64,000 bases of DNA from Castanea sativa (taxonomy: Eukaryota; Streptophyta; Magnoliopsida; Fagales; Fagaceae): NCBI RefSeq assembly GCF_040712315.1, contig NC_134020.1, forward strand, positions 35,022,751-35,086,750. The letters run 5' to 3'. Position numbers and translations under genes: made by a program. This document shows positions 1 through 20,957 of this stretch, piece by piece (position 1 is the first letter of the stretch; every line of letters begins with the position of its first letter). Under the pieces are notes generated by a model that saw only the letters and a program-made list of their open reading frames with translations, ran no database searches and had not been told where the DNA came from.

Positions 1-86
1 GGATCCACCTATGCCACCTCACCCCAAATCCCATTCTCTTCAACAAATCAAGAAGAGCCTCCCAGTTCACATGATCATAAGCTTTC

Positions 87-1793
87 TCAATATCTAATTT
101 GCAGATAACCCCCCGAAATCTTACTTTTCACCCTACTATCTACACACTCATTAGCAATGAGAACTGAATCAAGAATCTGTCTACCACCCACAAAACTGTT
201 CTGAGACTCGGATATCAACTGATCCAAAACCTCTTTCATGCGGTTTGCCAACACCTTGGCCAAAATCTTGTAGACACTCCCCACCAAACTAATAGGTCTA
301 AAATCTCGAATATTGGAAGCGCCATTCTTCTTAGGGATTAAGGCTAAGAATGTTGCATTAAGAGATTTTTCAAACTTACTGTGTTGATAAAACTCTTCAA
401 ACACAGCTAAGACATCTCTTTCCACAATTCCCCAACAATGGTGATAAAAAGCCAAAGAGAAACCATCAGGACCTGGAGCTTTATCTCCTTCCATCTCTTT
501 GACAACTCGAAGGACCTCCTCCTTTTCAAACCTCCGTTCAAGCCAGTCCCTCTCCAACCCCTCTATCTGATCAAACTCCAATCCTTCCACAAAAGGCCTC
601 CACTCCTCTGTCTCCTTGTACAAATTTTTATAAAACTGTACAACTTGGTCAGCCATCTCGGATTCGTCTTCATAGATAACCCCATTCACCTCCAACATAC
701 TAATATGGTTATATCTTCTCCGAGAATTGGCCATCTTGTGGAAATATTTGGTATTGTTATCTCCTTCCTTAATGCAAAGCATCCTCGATTTCTGTCTCCA
801 CGAAATCTCTTCCAAAGAGAGAAGGTTCTGAATTTGGGATCTCAACCCAGCCCTCTCACCTAACTCCACTTCAGAAAGACCGTACTCCCCTTCCCTAACG
901 TCCAATAATCTCAAAGCCTCCACCAATTCTTTTTTCCGACGCTCTATATTTCCAAACTCACTTCGGTTCCACTGAATAATATCTACCTTCAATGCCTTCA
1001 GCTTCTTGGCAAGTACAAAGCTGGGGGTACCTGAGACGGAATATCGATTCCACCAAGAATGAACCCTATCTTTGAACCCATCCGACTTTAGCCACATGTT
1101 TTCGAACCTAAAAGGACTTTTCCCCCTTACAATCCGTCCTGCCTCCACTAATATGGGGAAGTGATCCTCCCAATCGAGAGAAACCAGAGCCCTATCTATC
1201 CTAGACATCAAGGGCTGATCCGAACCACTCGACCGAGTAAAACTCCCTCCTTCCAAAGGCAAATCTATCAAGCTAAGCTCCTCAATGAACTCAGAAAAGT
1301 TCTCCATTGCCGGGGTAAGACGTGAACCCCCCAACCGTTCACTTGGGAACCTAACAATGTTGAAATCCCCTATGTAGCACCATGGAACTTCCCAAAGTTG
1401 CTGAATACCAATCAGCTCATCCCACATCTGCCCCCTCAAGTTATTATCATTCGGGCCATAAACCCTAGAACAAGCCCAAATAAAACCGTCCCCCAAGCCC
1501 TGCCACCGAACAGATACGGAAAATTGACCCACTAGAACCTCCAACTTTTCTAAAACCCTCCTATCCCACATCATCAAAACCCCACCAGCTGACTGATCCG
1601 CATCCAAGGCCACCCAATCTACATAGGGGCAGCTCCACAAACTGCAGATCAACTGACTATCCATGCCTGCGAGCTTAGTCTCTTGAAGGCAAACAACATC
1701 ACAATTCCAATCCCGTAATAAATTTCTAACTACCAAACGTTTCCGCGAGTCATTCAAACCTTGCACATTCCATGACACCATTCTTAACTTCAT
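87..1793 (-). pseudogene. LINE ORF2: AP endonuclease plus N-terminal reverse transcriptase, frameshifted
   Basis: The 568-residue frame starts with an APE-like endonuclease: SWNVQG at residues 7-12 (Asn9), QETKL with the metal-binding Glu38, then GDFN, SRIDRALVS and WEDHFPI. The linker region (SLEEISWRQKSR, KEGDNNTKYFH) leads into the reverse transcriptase fingers (KAPGPDGFSLAF, LIPKKNG, DFRPISLVGSVYK, GGRQILDS). The frame ends early at 87, because a 6-base C run at 109-114 (G run in the sense strand) has one base more than the frame needs; beyond it the conserved continuation is readable in another frame to position 1. The palm catalytic motif lies outside the window. Endonuclease nicks target DNA and the RT primes from the nick. 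It looks recently active but is now disabled. Confidence 0.9.
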
Positions 1794-1847
1794 TAAAACT
1801 GTAAACTCCCTACTGCAACCTCAGTCAAGCAATCAAAGAAAATAAAA

Positions 1848-3659
1848 CTATCGTCCATCATAATTAACCAAGGAAATCAAATTCCTCAACTCCCTCTTCC
1901 CTTTATCCTTGGAGGCAACTTTTCGGTGGGCTACATCTTTCCTGTGCACCAGCTTGGCTGCCTCAATCTCTGTCTCAAGTCTTTGTAGGAGCATAATGCA
2001 CCTCTTCTCATGTCGACCCAAAGGAAGCCCCATCAACTTACTGAAACTGGGGAGTCTCTGTTTCACCCAATTAGACACCGCCAAAGTGTTATCCAACCTC
2101 CTCACCTCAGTATTACTATTCAATTCAGCAATCACAACCACCCCCAGAGGATTAATAGACATCAAGGGGGAAGAACTCACCACATCACCCAGGACCTCAA
2201 CTGCATAGGCTGTTTCGACCTCAGACAAAGCCAATACCGACTGATTAGCCTCAGTCCCAACTCTTGGTGGACTCAGGACGGAAGTAGATAGCTCGAGACC
2301 TTTAAAAGACCTATCACCCTCTGTTTCTGCATTACCCAAAGTGAACAGAGGCTCAACGGCACAAGGCCCACCAGAAATGAGACTCTTAGCCACCGCCAAA
2401 GTCTCCGCAGGACAACCCATGTGCTCCGATGTAGGAACAGACACCAAATCGGACCTCGTGGTGTGAAGAAGGCCAGTATCGGCCTTGTCCAGTTCCGCCG
2501 GTGAGGCCCCGGCGAGAAACCCATCGGAAAAAGAGCCACCGTCCGCCACTGAGACGATCGCCGGTCCACAACTCATCTCGGTTTGGGTCGTCGAGCTTGT
2601 TGCCGTCATCGGGGCAGGTTGTCGCACTGTGTCGACCTTCTCCAATGGCTCCAGTGACTCCTCGGCGAGAGCAGACTCAACCCCTATGACGTCCTGAGCA
2701 TTCGAGGCTTCGTGGGTTGCTTTGGACTTTGCCAAAACTTGAGCTTCCAGACTTAAGAGACTTAGGTTTCCCATCGATGGGCTATCACTCACTTCCAGCC
2801 TACTTGGGCCATTGGGCTCAGGATAAAAAGTCACGGGAAGGCCCACTTGAATCCCATCTTTGTCTAAGTCCACCACAGGACATATAGTAGCCCGCGAACC
2901 ACTAGGCACCCTCTGATCTCTTGATACACATAAGGAACTCCTCAGACTAACTTTATGCCACGCCACCCTCCTTTTTCCTTCTGCATTCGCTTCTATGGTC
3001 AAACTATTTCCTGCCCAGTCAAGCTTTCCCAGTTCCCGATTTTTTCCAAAAACATGTTCAATCCCCTTTGATTTGAAATTCAGCGGGGATTTCCTTTTAT
3101 TTCCTACCGGTTTTGTTATACCCACATTAAACTCCTCTGTACTGCTCCGAGAACCTGCGACTCTACCTTCTAGAGTCATCGGACCAGCCAAGCTCACCGG
3201 CGCTTCGCTCAATATTTTTTGTTTCACAACTGGGTTTTGCTTCTCTGACTGATTTTTGCTCCTGACCTGCACCTCATGCCCACACACCGTATCGGCAAAG
3301 GATTTAGAAGGTTGAATCCCTGAGTTATTCTTAAGAAGCTGAGCCACAAATTTGGGCTGTCCAATCCCACCATTCGCATAGTTATAAGGTTCCAACATCT
3401 TCCTTAACTCTAACCCAAACACCCTCCATCCATTCTTAGCTCTGCCTACTGGAATAATAATGGACCTCCTAGACCCGCCAACTTTAAGTTCAGTCAACAG
3501 TAGGAACAAGCCAAAAGAATTGGAGCTCCGTTGGAGGGTATAAGCAAAATCACCTTCCCTGAACGAAAAAAAGTACTTCGAACTGGACCCAACGACTATC
3601 TGTTCTATGCTCTTCATCAGCCATTGTGCCACTGTCTTACCCATGAAGACCGACTTCAT
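1848..3659 (-). CDS. LINE ORF1 protein (nucleic-acid-binding, N-terminus broken)
   Basis: Open frame of about 600 residues on the minus strand. The N-terminal ~90 residues (around FREGDFAYTLQRSSNSFG and RRSIIIPVG...GWRVFGLELRKMLEP) match the translated fragment at 7.4-7.9 kb, so this domain is conserved in the family. The likely true start is an ATG at 3766-3768 (reads MGGVRSF), but a stop lies between it and the long frame, so the start is broken here. The rest is a long, low-similarity Ser/Thr/Val-rich linker. No CCHC zinc knuckle is visible, unlike many plant L1 ORF1 proteins. Role by family: RNA binding and RNP formation. The first Met of the open frame is only the first available one. 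Confidence 0.75.
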   Translation of the reverse strand: MKSVFMGKTVAQWLMKSIEQIVVGSSSKYFFSFREGDFAYTLQRSSNSFGLFLLLTELKVGGSRRSIIIPVGRAKNGWRVFGLELRKMLEPYNYANGGIGQPKFVAQLLKNNSGIQPSKSFADTVCGHEVQVRSKNQSEKQNPVVKQKILSEAPVSLAGPMTLEGRVAGSRSSTEEFNVGITKPVGNKRKSPLNFKSKGIEHVFGKNRELGKLDWAGNSLTIEANAEGKRRVAWHKVSLRSSLCVSRDQRVPSGSRATICPVVDLDKDGIQVGLPVTFYPEPNGPSRLEVSDSPSMGNLSLLSLEAQVLAKSKATHEASNAQDVIGVESALAEESLEPLEKVDTVRQPAPMTATSSTTQTEMSCGPAIVSVADGGSFSDGFLAGASPAELDKADTGLLHTTRSDLVSVPTSEHMGCPAETLAVAKSLISGGPCAVEPLFTLGNAETEGDRSFKGLELSTSVLSPPRVGTEANQSVLALSEVETAYAVEVLGDVVSSSPLMSINPLGVVVIAELNSNTEVRRLDNTLAVSNWVKQRLPSFSKLMGLPLGRHEKRCIMLLQRLETEIEAAKLVHRKDVAHRKVASKDKGKRELRNLISLVNYDGR

Positions 3660-4023
3660 GAAGTACCTACACCGCTCAAAAATCCTTAAAAGAGAAATAC
3701 TGTCCCCCTTCCTCTACCGCCAGTTGAAAAAGTTTGGATTCAATAAAAAAACTACGAACACCACCCATGATCAAAACAACTCAAACTCTATGATCACAAA
3801 AAGACTAAAACAGGATTTCTGGCTAATTCTCGTTATATATGTTACCCATTCTGAAATTTAAGATATTGGAGGCAGTTCTGAGTGATGCTAGTTCTGTATT
3901 TTTTATTCAGTTACTCTAGATTTGTAAATAATAAAATCTCTGGCACTTTGTGGATAATTTACAAGTTCATGCTAAACAAATGCTTTATTTCAAAACTTTA
4001 TGGGCTTACTTTTTGAATGGCAG

Positions 4024-12137
<8,114 letters not shown>

Positions 12138-15100
12138 CTAAATTTTGTACAGTTAAAAGGGTAGCATGTATTTTCTTTTTCTTTCGCCTCTTTTTTTTTT
12201 TTTTTTGATCCATCAATATGTTTTTGTTTGTTTTTATTATTTTATTTTTGGGATGCATCAATCTGATTGGCAAGGGAGGCAAATCATGATTAGGGAGAAT
12301 TCTTGGAAAAGTTTTCTGGAGTAGAAGAAATATGAGGCCCATCATGCTCAAGGATGAACCAGTCCAAAAAGAAAGGCTATGAGTTGGTTAGGATTTTTGA
12401 GTTTTAAGTTATGACAGTAGATATATTCAGTGCCAGTAAATTAGGAATCAAGTAATGATTTGTAGAGAAACTTGTGTTGTACTTGTACCAGGTCAGCTGC
12501 ATCTAAATTATTATTTTTGAGTTGACTGTTTGATTGAAAAAAAAAATACTAGTACTCTATCTCCTTTGGTTGGTTCTACATTTGACTCCTTTGCATCCCG
12601 GCAAGTGAAAATCGGTACCTTCACATATCTGCCAACATATCTGCCAATACGAGGAATGCATCTAGGGGAAGGTATCTAATGTATTGGATATATGGGTTAT
12701 TCTTTTTATAATGTGTGGACTTGACAGTTGTGTGAAGCTTTCACACTATGAGAGGAGAGATATGTACATATTCATCACATGAGACAGTTATTGGTTAACC
12801 AAAGTGAGTGCCACTCTGATCTCATCTGTTTTGGCTTCTGGACAGGAGACACTATAGGAAATATAATGATTTTGAATGAATTTACCTCATGCATGAATAT
12901 TGGTCGGTAATGTAAACACTCTCTGGGGGAAGAATGGAGTCTCTATGAGAAGATGACTGTTCAAAATATTACTTTTGCTTGTAAATTTAAAATTTAAGGA
13001 GGGAAAGTTTATTCCCTAAAACTGAGTGATTCTACTTGGGTATTTTTGGATCTGATGAAGTTAGAGCTAGATGATGAAATACAAGCGCTATTACTTCTTA
13101 GCTCTTTGCCTGATAGTTTGGACGACTAGAGACCCAATGTTTGTTACAATTGGTATGGGGAAAAAATAATAGCTTATTTAATGAGGAAACATGAAAAAGA
13201 GGATATGACTTAAGGATAATGAACATGCTCTTGTCACAAAGAACAAGAGAAGAAGCAGCAGAAATTCTAAAGGGTGTGGGTTGGGCAGGATATGGTGGAA
13301 ACAGAGAAAGGTAAACCTTTAAAGTGTCTTTGACCCTTTGTATCGATAATGGAGGTGAATGCATGTCTAGTGAGTTAAAAAATTATTCCTTAGTATGGAA
13401 TCAGACATGAGAAGACAATTCTATTACCCCACATCACAATGATGTGGTATAGAGGATAAAACACAATTTTAAGTAAAATGTAGTATGTTAAGAATGGTTA
13501 AACTACTTAAGCTACTCTAGGTTGAAGTTGTTCAAACTGCATGCTACCTAATTAACTAGTATTCATCAGTTACTTTGAGTTTTGATATCATTATTACATA
13601 ATTTATTTAATTAAATCTACACATAGAAGGTAGATTGTCCCAACAAGTGGTATTAGAGGTTCTGCTATTACAACAATGGTCATGGTGCCACCTTTAAAGG
13701 TAATGATAATGGTTTACTTGCTAAGATGGGATTGAAAAATGGATGCAGAATCTCTTAGATGCTGTCAAGTAGTTTAATTATATCGAAAAAGTCTCCTATG
13801 TGGCATAGGCATGGTAGATTGTTGCACGCATTTGTCTCTAAACACAAAAATAGTAGTGTCATCAGTCAAGGAGAGATTTTTTTAACGAAAACTAATGTTT
13901 TTAATATGTTATGAGTCCACCAAGAGTTTTGTGGCACAATAGCATCACTTCGATTGCCCTATGGGAAGAACCTAAATTCAAATCCTCTACCTACTACCTC
14001 CACTCATTATTAGCAAAAAAACAAAAACAAATACTTAAAAACAAAGCTCGGTAGTTTAAACCTTGTGTTTTTTAATAGTTATGTAACTAATAAGTAATGA
14101 TTTACCGTTTATTGAAAAGTTGTTAGGTATTCATAGGTTATATTATTATAGTAGGCATGATATTGCAAACCAATAAAAAATAGGTCATTTAATACAAAAT
14201 TTGTCTTTTTTACATGACTTTTTGAATTTATGTCATCTAATTTTATTAATTGACTTGTTTTTATTATAGTATAGTACTACATCAATTGTATTACAAGAAT
14301 ACTTAATAATTACCTATTTAATAGAATAAAATAACCATTTTTACTTCTTAATAGTTTACATCGGCTAAAAGATCACTTCAAGCATGTCAATGCAATTATA
14401 TAAAAGTTGAAGAAATGTCACTACATTTTACCTAAATTAAAAAATTTCCCCCCTTTCCCAATTGTTTTCTTTTATATGGGGGAATAAACCTTGTCCATTG
14501 CATCTTTTTCTTGGTGTTTAGTCAGAATCCATTTCATATTTTTCAAAAACCAAAAATAAAAAACTTGAAAGTAATACGTATAAAGTATAAACCGTCCAAA
14601 CATCTTGTACGTATGGGGATAAAGATAAACAGATAAAGGAGTGGGGACTTGGGTCGCATTATCCGCCGCAGAATTTTGCTTATTTGTGGTTTACTTCACT
14701 TTTTGGCTAACAAGCTCCCCATATTCTACACGCCTCTCTCTTTCTCAAATGCCTATGGCATAAGCCAAAAATAAATAAATAAATAAATAAGGTGCATTTG
14801 TTAAACTTAAAAAGTTGATACCCAACAAAAATGATAAACTTAAAAATGATTACAGTATTGACTAGAGAGTAGAGGCTTTTAGAGCTATAAGCTTACCTTT
14901 GAGGATACTCTATATCTCTATGGCTGTTTACATGATCTTCCTACTCTTCTTCAAACATCTAGATGAGGATTCACGGTCCCAGTTAGAATTTACATGATCA
15001 TTGACATATTGTATCAACCTGGCCAAAAAGAAAATTATCTATATTGACTTTTATTCTTTTGAAAAATGAAATCCAGTACTCAATCCGTAATAAGTACAAC

Positions 15101-15986
15101 ATAATCTTGTAATTAGAAATTATTTATTTGTTTAGAAAAGAGAAAAAATAACCCTAAAGGATTGGTCTAGTAGTTATTAAGATCTGATGAGATCTATGAT
15201 ATTCTCTAGGTTCAAAATTTCTAGTCAACAACCTCAGATCATCTCCAAAAATACTCCTCTCGATAATTAAGTAATGTAGGTGACACGGGAGACTATGCAC
15301 ACTTACGGACTTTTAAAAAATTCTAAACATTCTTTTAACCAACAAAAAAAAAAATCCATACAACAAAGGACTATTTTAATTTGTTTTTATAGAAATTATA
15401 GGTTATCATTTCATTTGGACTAAAAAACATTACATGATCATTTACATAATGTATCAAGAAGCTCTGAGACTTCTACCTATCCAAAATCACTTTGCTTTCA
15501 ATTTACACAATTCGCCTGCTTTGCATAACATGAGGCAACAACTATATTATGTGTTCTAGGACAATTATTCATTATAATAAGTGGTCCAAACAATAAAGTT
15601 ATTAGTTATTACTACGAAATCAACTCATTTTTTATTTTTATTTTTATTTTTTATATAGTGAACAATTAGCAATCTACTATAGAAACAAGGGACCACCTAG
15701 ACATGAACAAAAAAAAAAACTAATTTGGGCCTTCTCTGGTGGTGTCGGTGCAAGTTGTGACAAACTATATGTGCACGAATTTCAGTCTTAACTTCTCAAA
15801 CAACCTTGAGTCTAACTACCAATGCATCAAAGCATAAACACATATACTAGTTAAAAATCAGCCCTCAACAAGAGTTCACCACACTAAAAGAGCATTGGTC
15901 ATTTTTTCCTTTATTATTATTATTAGTGAATTTCAATCCTCAAATCAAACAAGGACTACATAGTGGTAAACTTTTAGTTTTTAAAC

Positions 15987-15989
<3 letters not shown>
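12138..15989. other. 3' region of the kinase gene and intergenic DNA
   Basis: The first few hundred bases after the stop at 12137 are the likely 3' UTR of the kinase gene. The rest is AT-rich, without recognisable exons. A few simple repeats (AAAT near 14775, A runs) are present. I see nothing else that can be supported. Confidence 0.5.

Positions 15990-16054
<65 letters not shown>
15990..16054. repeat. (AT)n microsatellite
   Basis: About 32 perfect AT dinucleotides ending in TTTATTTATTTATC. Long AT tracts are common and length-variable in plant intergenic DNA. Confidence 0.95.
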
Positions 16055-16058
<4 letters not shown>

Positions 16059-16423
16059 TTATTTATCAAGAATCTAACCACGATATCTATACAGTGACTT
16101 GATAGAGAAGCATATTCGAAATATGTGTTGGAGTCATTACAAAAAACCATAACATAACAGTAAGATGATTAAGAAAGGTACGAAGCTTTTTGAGCTTGAC
16201 AAGTGGTATGTTAAAAGGCTATTTGTTCTTCACACAGCTCAATTTTGGAATAAAGAAAAGTATTTGGTTCCTTTCCATCTTTTCATGTTTATGTTACTAA
16301 TTCTTTTATGCACGATATAAAACAGACAGAATATTTGTTTCGTGCCAATGGCATAGAGGCATAGAGCAAGATCTATTCATTTTTTTTCTTTTGTGAATAG
16401 CAAATAATATATATAAGGAAAAT

Positions 16424-16615
16424 GTTAACAACCACTAACCGTGCTTGATAAGGTGAAAAAATAATAATAATAATAATAATAATAAATTTCAGAAAAAAGT
16501 AAAAAAAGACTCCAAATAATACTTTTAAAATTGAAAAATGAGATAAAATTTAAAAAAAAAATTGTCAGAAAATTTTAAAAAAATTTGTTAACAGGCACGA
16601 TTGGGGAATTTTTAT
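16424..16615. repeat. Short dispersed repeat, related to 32344-32550
   Basis: Starts AAAATGTTAACAACCACTAA, passes an (ATA)n tract at about 16460-16485, and ends AAATTTGTTAACAGGCACGA. The same arrangement (GTTAACAAACACTAGGTCGGTG, then GGTGAAAAATGACAAG, ending ATGTTAACACAAC) occurs at 32344-32550. GTTAAC lies near both ends of each. Probably an old MITE; ends not exact. Confidence 0.5.
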
Positions 16616-16981
16616 GATATCAATAAAAAAAATTCAGTTAACTCAATTTTCTTTAAAAAGACAAATTAGAATTTTTATTACCAAAAAAAAATCCTGTGAG
16701 GGTTGTAAAATAATTTGAAGGCCCAGCCAAAAAAGAAAAAAGAAAGGGAAAGTTGTACTGTGTTGGTGAATGAATTAATGGTACTTTCCGACCATAAAAC
16801 AAAAGGGGGAGATTTTAGTCGTACTTGTTTTTGTCATTGTTTGTTTACTACTTTACCCCCAAGTGTTCGTAACTCTTTTAATTAGTACATGTACTTCTTG
16901 ACAGATCTTGGTGTACTTCTTATGTTATGTTAGAATTATGACTTTTCAATAACTAACAGGGAAAAAAAAAAAAAGAAAAAA

Positions 16982-17620
16982 AAGTGCACTACTGTAGAAA
17001 TCTAACATGCTTTCGCATTTCACTCTCACCAGCTTCTGCTATAATTGGCTACAGCTAATTAATTGCCTAATTTGTAGGAGAAAGTTTACAGGCACACAAA
17101 TTTGAACACGAGTTAAGTCCAGTACATCAATTCATTGAATCCAACACGATTCAAATACATATCTAAAATATCATTTCAATAAGAAAAAGAAAGTGCACTA
17201 CTCTAAAATGCTTTCACATTTCACGAGCTAATGCAATAATTGGCTTTGGCTACAGCTAGCTCATTGCCTAATTTGTAAGAGAAAATTTATAGAGACAAAA
17301 ATTTAGTCGCAAGTTAGGTTTAGTGTACTTTCAGCGATAGTCTAGTAAGACCTTGATGGTACATGTCTAAAATTCATTGAATCCAACACGATTCGAATAC
17401 ATGTCTAAAATATCATTTCAATAAGAAAAAGAAAGTGCACTACTCTAAAATGCTTTCACATTTCACGAGCTAATGCAATAATTGGCTTTGGCTACAGCTA
17501 GCTCATTGCCTAATTTGTAAGAGAAAATTTATAGAGACAAAAATTTAGTCGCAAGTTAGGTTCAGTGTACTTTGAGCGATAGTCTAGTAAGACCTTGATG
17601 GTACATGTGGTATTATTTAT
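16982..17620. repeat. Tandem repeat, three units, ~242-bp period
   Basis: Unit markers AAGTGCACTACT occur at 16982, 17191 and 17433. Units two and three are nearly identical over ~240 bp (CTCTAAAATGCTTTCACATT ... GACCTTGATGGTACATGT); the first is an older diverged copy with a shorter spacing of 209 bp. No coding potential is visible. Confidence 0.85.
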
Positions 17621-17640
17621 TGTTGTCATGTGACGTGTGC

Positions 17641-20500
17641 TCGATGAGTTCACACTGAAGACCCTTTTTTTTATTCAATAAAAAAAAAAGTTAGGTCCAA
17701 TGCACCAACCCTAAAAATTTTTAAATTAGTTTATTGATAGATCAATATGATAGATTGTTAGTAAATAGTAAAAAAGTAATGTTTGTGATGAATTCAAATG
17801 AGAGCTAATAAAAAGTTAATTAATTGTTTTGAAAAATATCATGAAATTTATTTTTGTATTTTGCTCTAAATAATGTATTTTACAATTATGGGTTAAGTTA
17901 TGCTAGTGCCACGTAAAGTGGTACAACTTGTGCTATAACTCGCCACGTGATAAGTTGTGAATGGTAAAAAATGATGATAAATTCATGTGCGCGTTGTGGC
18001 ACAATTTGCGCCGCGTTATCCCGCACAAGCATAACTCTTATAGGTCAAGTAAATACCAGCACCACCAGTTGTAGTTGTACACTCGTTTATGTTTGTAACT
18101 TTACAAAAAGCATTGAACATGGCTATTTTGAAAGCGAGCAAATTGACTCGGCAATGCCGCAGTCAAGCACGTGAGTTGACCAAGGTTTTTTTTTTTAAGA
18201 CCAAACTTGCGGATAAGAATGAATTTATAAACAGACAGGCAGATTTATAGCCTTAAATTTGTTTTGTCTTTATAGGTTAATTCATATACAAGTGATATTA
18301 CCCGTTGATTCATATGAAACCAATATTGTTGTAAAACATTTTATCATTTATGAAATATACTAAAAGAAAAAAAAAATTAGAATCAAAAGAAAAACAAGTT
18401 ATGAAAACAAAAATTGTAGATTTATGTAGATCTCTAGATTTATTGAGTTTTGAAAGATGATTTTACTTTCTTTTTTTTTTGTAAAGGGATGAATTGAACA
18501 ATGTAGAAAGTTCAAACTCTATTAATATTTGCAGAAGTACATGGTTTTTTTAATTTTAAAAAAAAATATATTGCTTGTAGGGGAATCAATTCTAGGCATC
18601 ATAACATCTTCCACTAAAAAATTCTAGGCATGACTCAAGGGATAAAAAAAACTGTTTTCCTTTTGGGCTCTGTTAAATAAGCAGGAAACCCAAACATAAT
18701 AATTATTATTTTTAATATGGTAACGTGTATGTCACTTCAAAGACCTAGGCCACATGTTAAATGAGTTTCAAGATATTTTGTATAAAATTTTTATAAGATT
18801 CTTTTGTATAAAAAAAATGGAAAAGAAAATGTGACATAGACCCGAAGGTGGAGAAATTCATAAACTAGAATAATAAAATACTTCCTACACTTGATTTTAA
18901 AATAGAATCAATTTTTTTTCTAAAACTTGGCAAATTGTTGACCGTTTATGTCTTTTCATGATGCCAATTTGAGATAGGTATCGTATAAAACATTTAGAAG
19001 GCACCTATAGTTTTCATTGGTGGAATCTAAGGAAAGCCAAACATTCCTTTTATGTAGTGTGGATGCTCACTCTATTCCAAGTTAATTTTAAACTTTTTTC
19101 TATCAAAGAAAAAGTGTGGATGCTCAATCAAGATATTAAAGGCCTACACGACTGGTACTAGCTACCTAGTTTACTGAAAAGCTAATAGGGTATCATACAC
19201 TATGTCTTGGACCATGATGAGGCCAGGGATAACAGTGTTCTGTATTTCTAGGCCTTTCTTTGTAACATTAACAACGAGTATTGCACCATATGCAATACAC
19301 ACATCTAACCTTTTTTTTTATAATATATAATGTTGTTTTTTTTGAGAAAAATTGCACATGAATACCTGATCTCAAGGCACGTGGTGTAATAGCAATAGGT
19401 TAACTTCTATAAGAATAAGAAAATTGTCAACAATCGTCTAGTTCAATTGATTGATATTTTTTAGTGTTTCTATTAGAGACATTCAGGTTTCAAGTTCTAG
19501 CACTCCCAGCTATTGACGCATATATGTAAGAAATATTAAACATAAAGATTATAGTAGGATGATAAAATTAAAAACTAAGAAAATGTGAATGATATTATAA
19601 CTTTTATCATATAAAACTTACAAATTGTTTAATACCAAAACAAAAGGGAAAAAAATTACAAATTAACATGATAATATACATTCACGACAAAGGGACACAT
19701 CAATTAGTTAATAATAACATTTTCACATATTAACTTATTATGTTTAAAACAAAAATTTCACATTTGATGAACAGTTGGTTGCTATCAAGCCTCTTCTTTT
19801 GAATTGAGATGTTGATGGAGTCAAGAAGACCTCTCTATGGCTGTATTTGTGAGATGGACCAGGTGGATGCTCAAGTTTGTACTTTCTAGCTAATATGGGT
19901 CCTTTTCAATGAGTTGTTCTTATTTTCCTACTGTTTGCCAGCCTAATTTGCCAATTAAGCTTTTGAAAAATGAACTCAAGCGCCAGTGTTTACTGTTTTT
20001 TGGGATCACAATAATTCACAAATTGGTGGTTTAAAGTTGTTCTCTCCATTTGCTTTCTCCACGTGATTTGGCAGCCTAATAACGATATAAGAAAGTCGGT
20101 GAGGAACCTATGGTCTACATTTCCTATCACTGAATTTCTAAAAGAGTCTCATTGGGGTTGTGCTGGGATATTTTTTTCAAAAATTTCAGAGATGGGTTAG
20201 GGAAGCTAGAGGCTGTACTAGTTTAACCAGTAGAATGATATATTTTGGTACTAGTCAATGCCATTGTTTTAGATTTACTACTATTTTTTATATTTATAAA
20301 TATACATATGTAAATACAAATATCTATATTATAATAAAAATAAAAGTTTACCATAAAACATTACCTCAATTCAGAACAAATTATTCAAGATTTTAGATTT
20401 TAGACTTTAGCATACTAAGAAAACAAATAATACACATAAGTTAATGCAAATAAGTTATCATTCTACCCTTTCAAAAATTGCAAAACTAAAAAAAAAAAAA
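17641..20500. other. Intergenic AT-rich DNA, no gene seen
   Basis: Both strands lack exons with recognisable domains. Open frames at 17971-18174 and 20160-20396 are short and without similarity to anything I know. Sequence at 20505-20650 (CGGCCGGTATTGAAACCGAT) looks like part of a repeat but its ends could not be fixed. Confidence 0.45.
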
Positions 20501-20650
20501 AGTTTATTTCTATATCGGCCAATATGTCTGGTACCCGCGGAAACGTCCGAAATCGGCCGGTATTGAAACCGATACGAAACATTGATATTTCGATACTATT
20601 GCACGTAACAGTATGGAACAGTATCGACCACTTTGGTATTACATACACGA

Positions 20651-20810
20651 CATTTTCATAGTAAATTTTAAGCTGACAGATTGTTATTGCTTATAAGTTG
20701 TTACTGGTAGACAAACAAGATAATTTAAGTAATAGGTTCAAATTAGAACAAATAAGAACTTACCAACTATAATTTATTATGATAATTATGTGGACATAAC
20801 ACTTTTTAAA
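20651..20810. repeat. ~160-bp palindromic MITE, family A copy 1
   Basis: Begins TTTTCATAGTAAATTTTAAG and ends with the inverted counterpart (ATAATTTATTATGATAATTATG, GGACATAACACTT). Carries the internal family marks AAGTTGTTACTGGTAGAC and TAGGTTCAAATTAGAAC. Diverged copy of a family with at least seven members in this window. Confidence 0.6.
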
Positions 20811-20957
20811 ACTCAATTGATAATAAACAGATCTAATAAATTGATTATTTAATTGTTGATATGATCCTATTGTCATGTAGATTGCCACAACCATTAGTAT
20901 AAAATACTTGTAGCAGAAATTACAATTGTAGTGCTCCAAAAAATAAGAAAAATAATA

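Larger units (their letters stand above)
1..3800 (-). mobile_element. L1-like LINE retrotransposon, cut by the left window edge
   Basis: A non-LTR retrotransposon lies antisense to the kinase gene, inside one of its introns. Reading the minus strand gives a 5' region (about 3800-3660), ORF1 (3659-1848), a short spacer and ORF2 (1793 onward) with endonuclease and the first part of the reverse transcriptase. The catalytic YADD box, RNase H or zf-RVT region and the poly(A) tail would lie to the left of position 1. The 5' end near 3800 is approximate; I could not identify a target-site duplication because the 3' end is missing. Frameshifts near both ORF starts and in ORF2 show that it is not an intact element. 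Related fragments occur at 7.4-9.8 kb and 45.5-46.2 kb. Confidence 0.9.

Noticed and set aside
438..3861. Plus-strand frames over the LINE
   Set aside because: Antisense shadows of ORF1 and ORF2.
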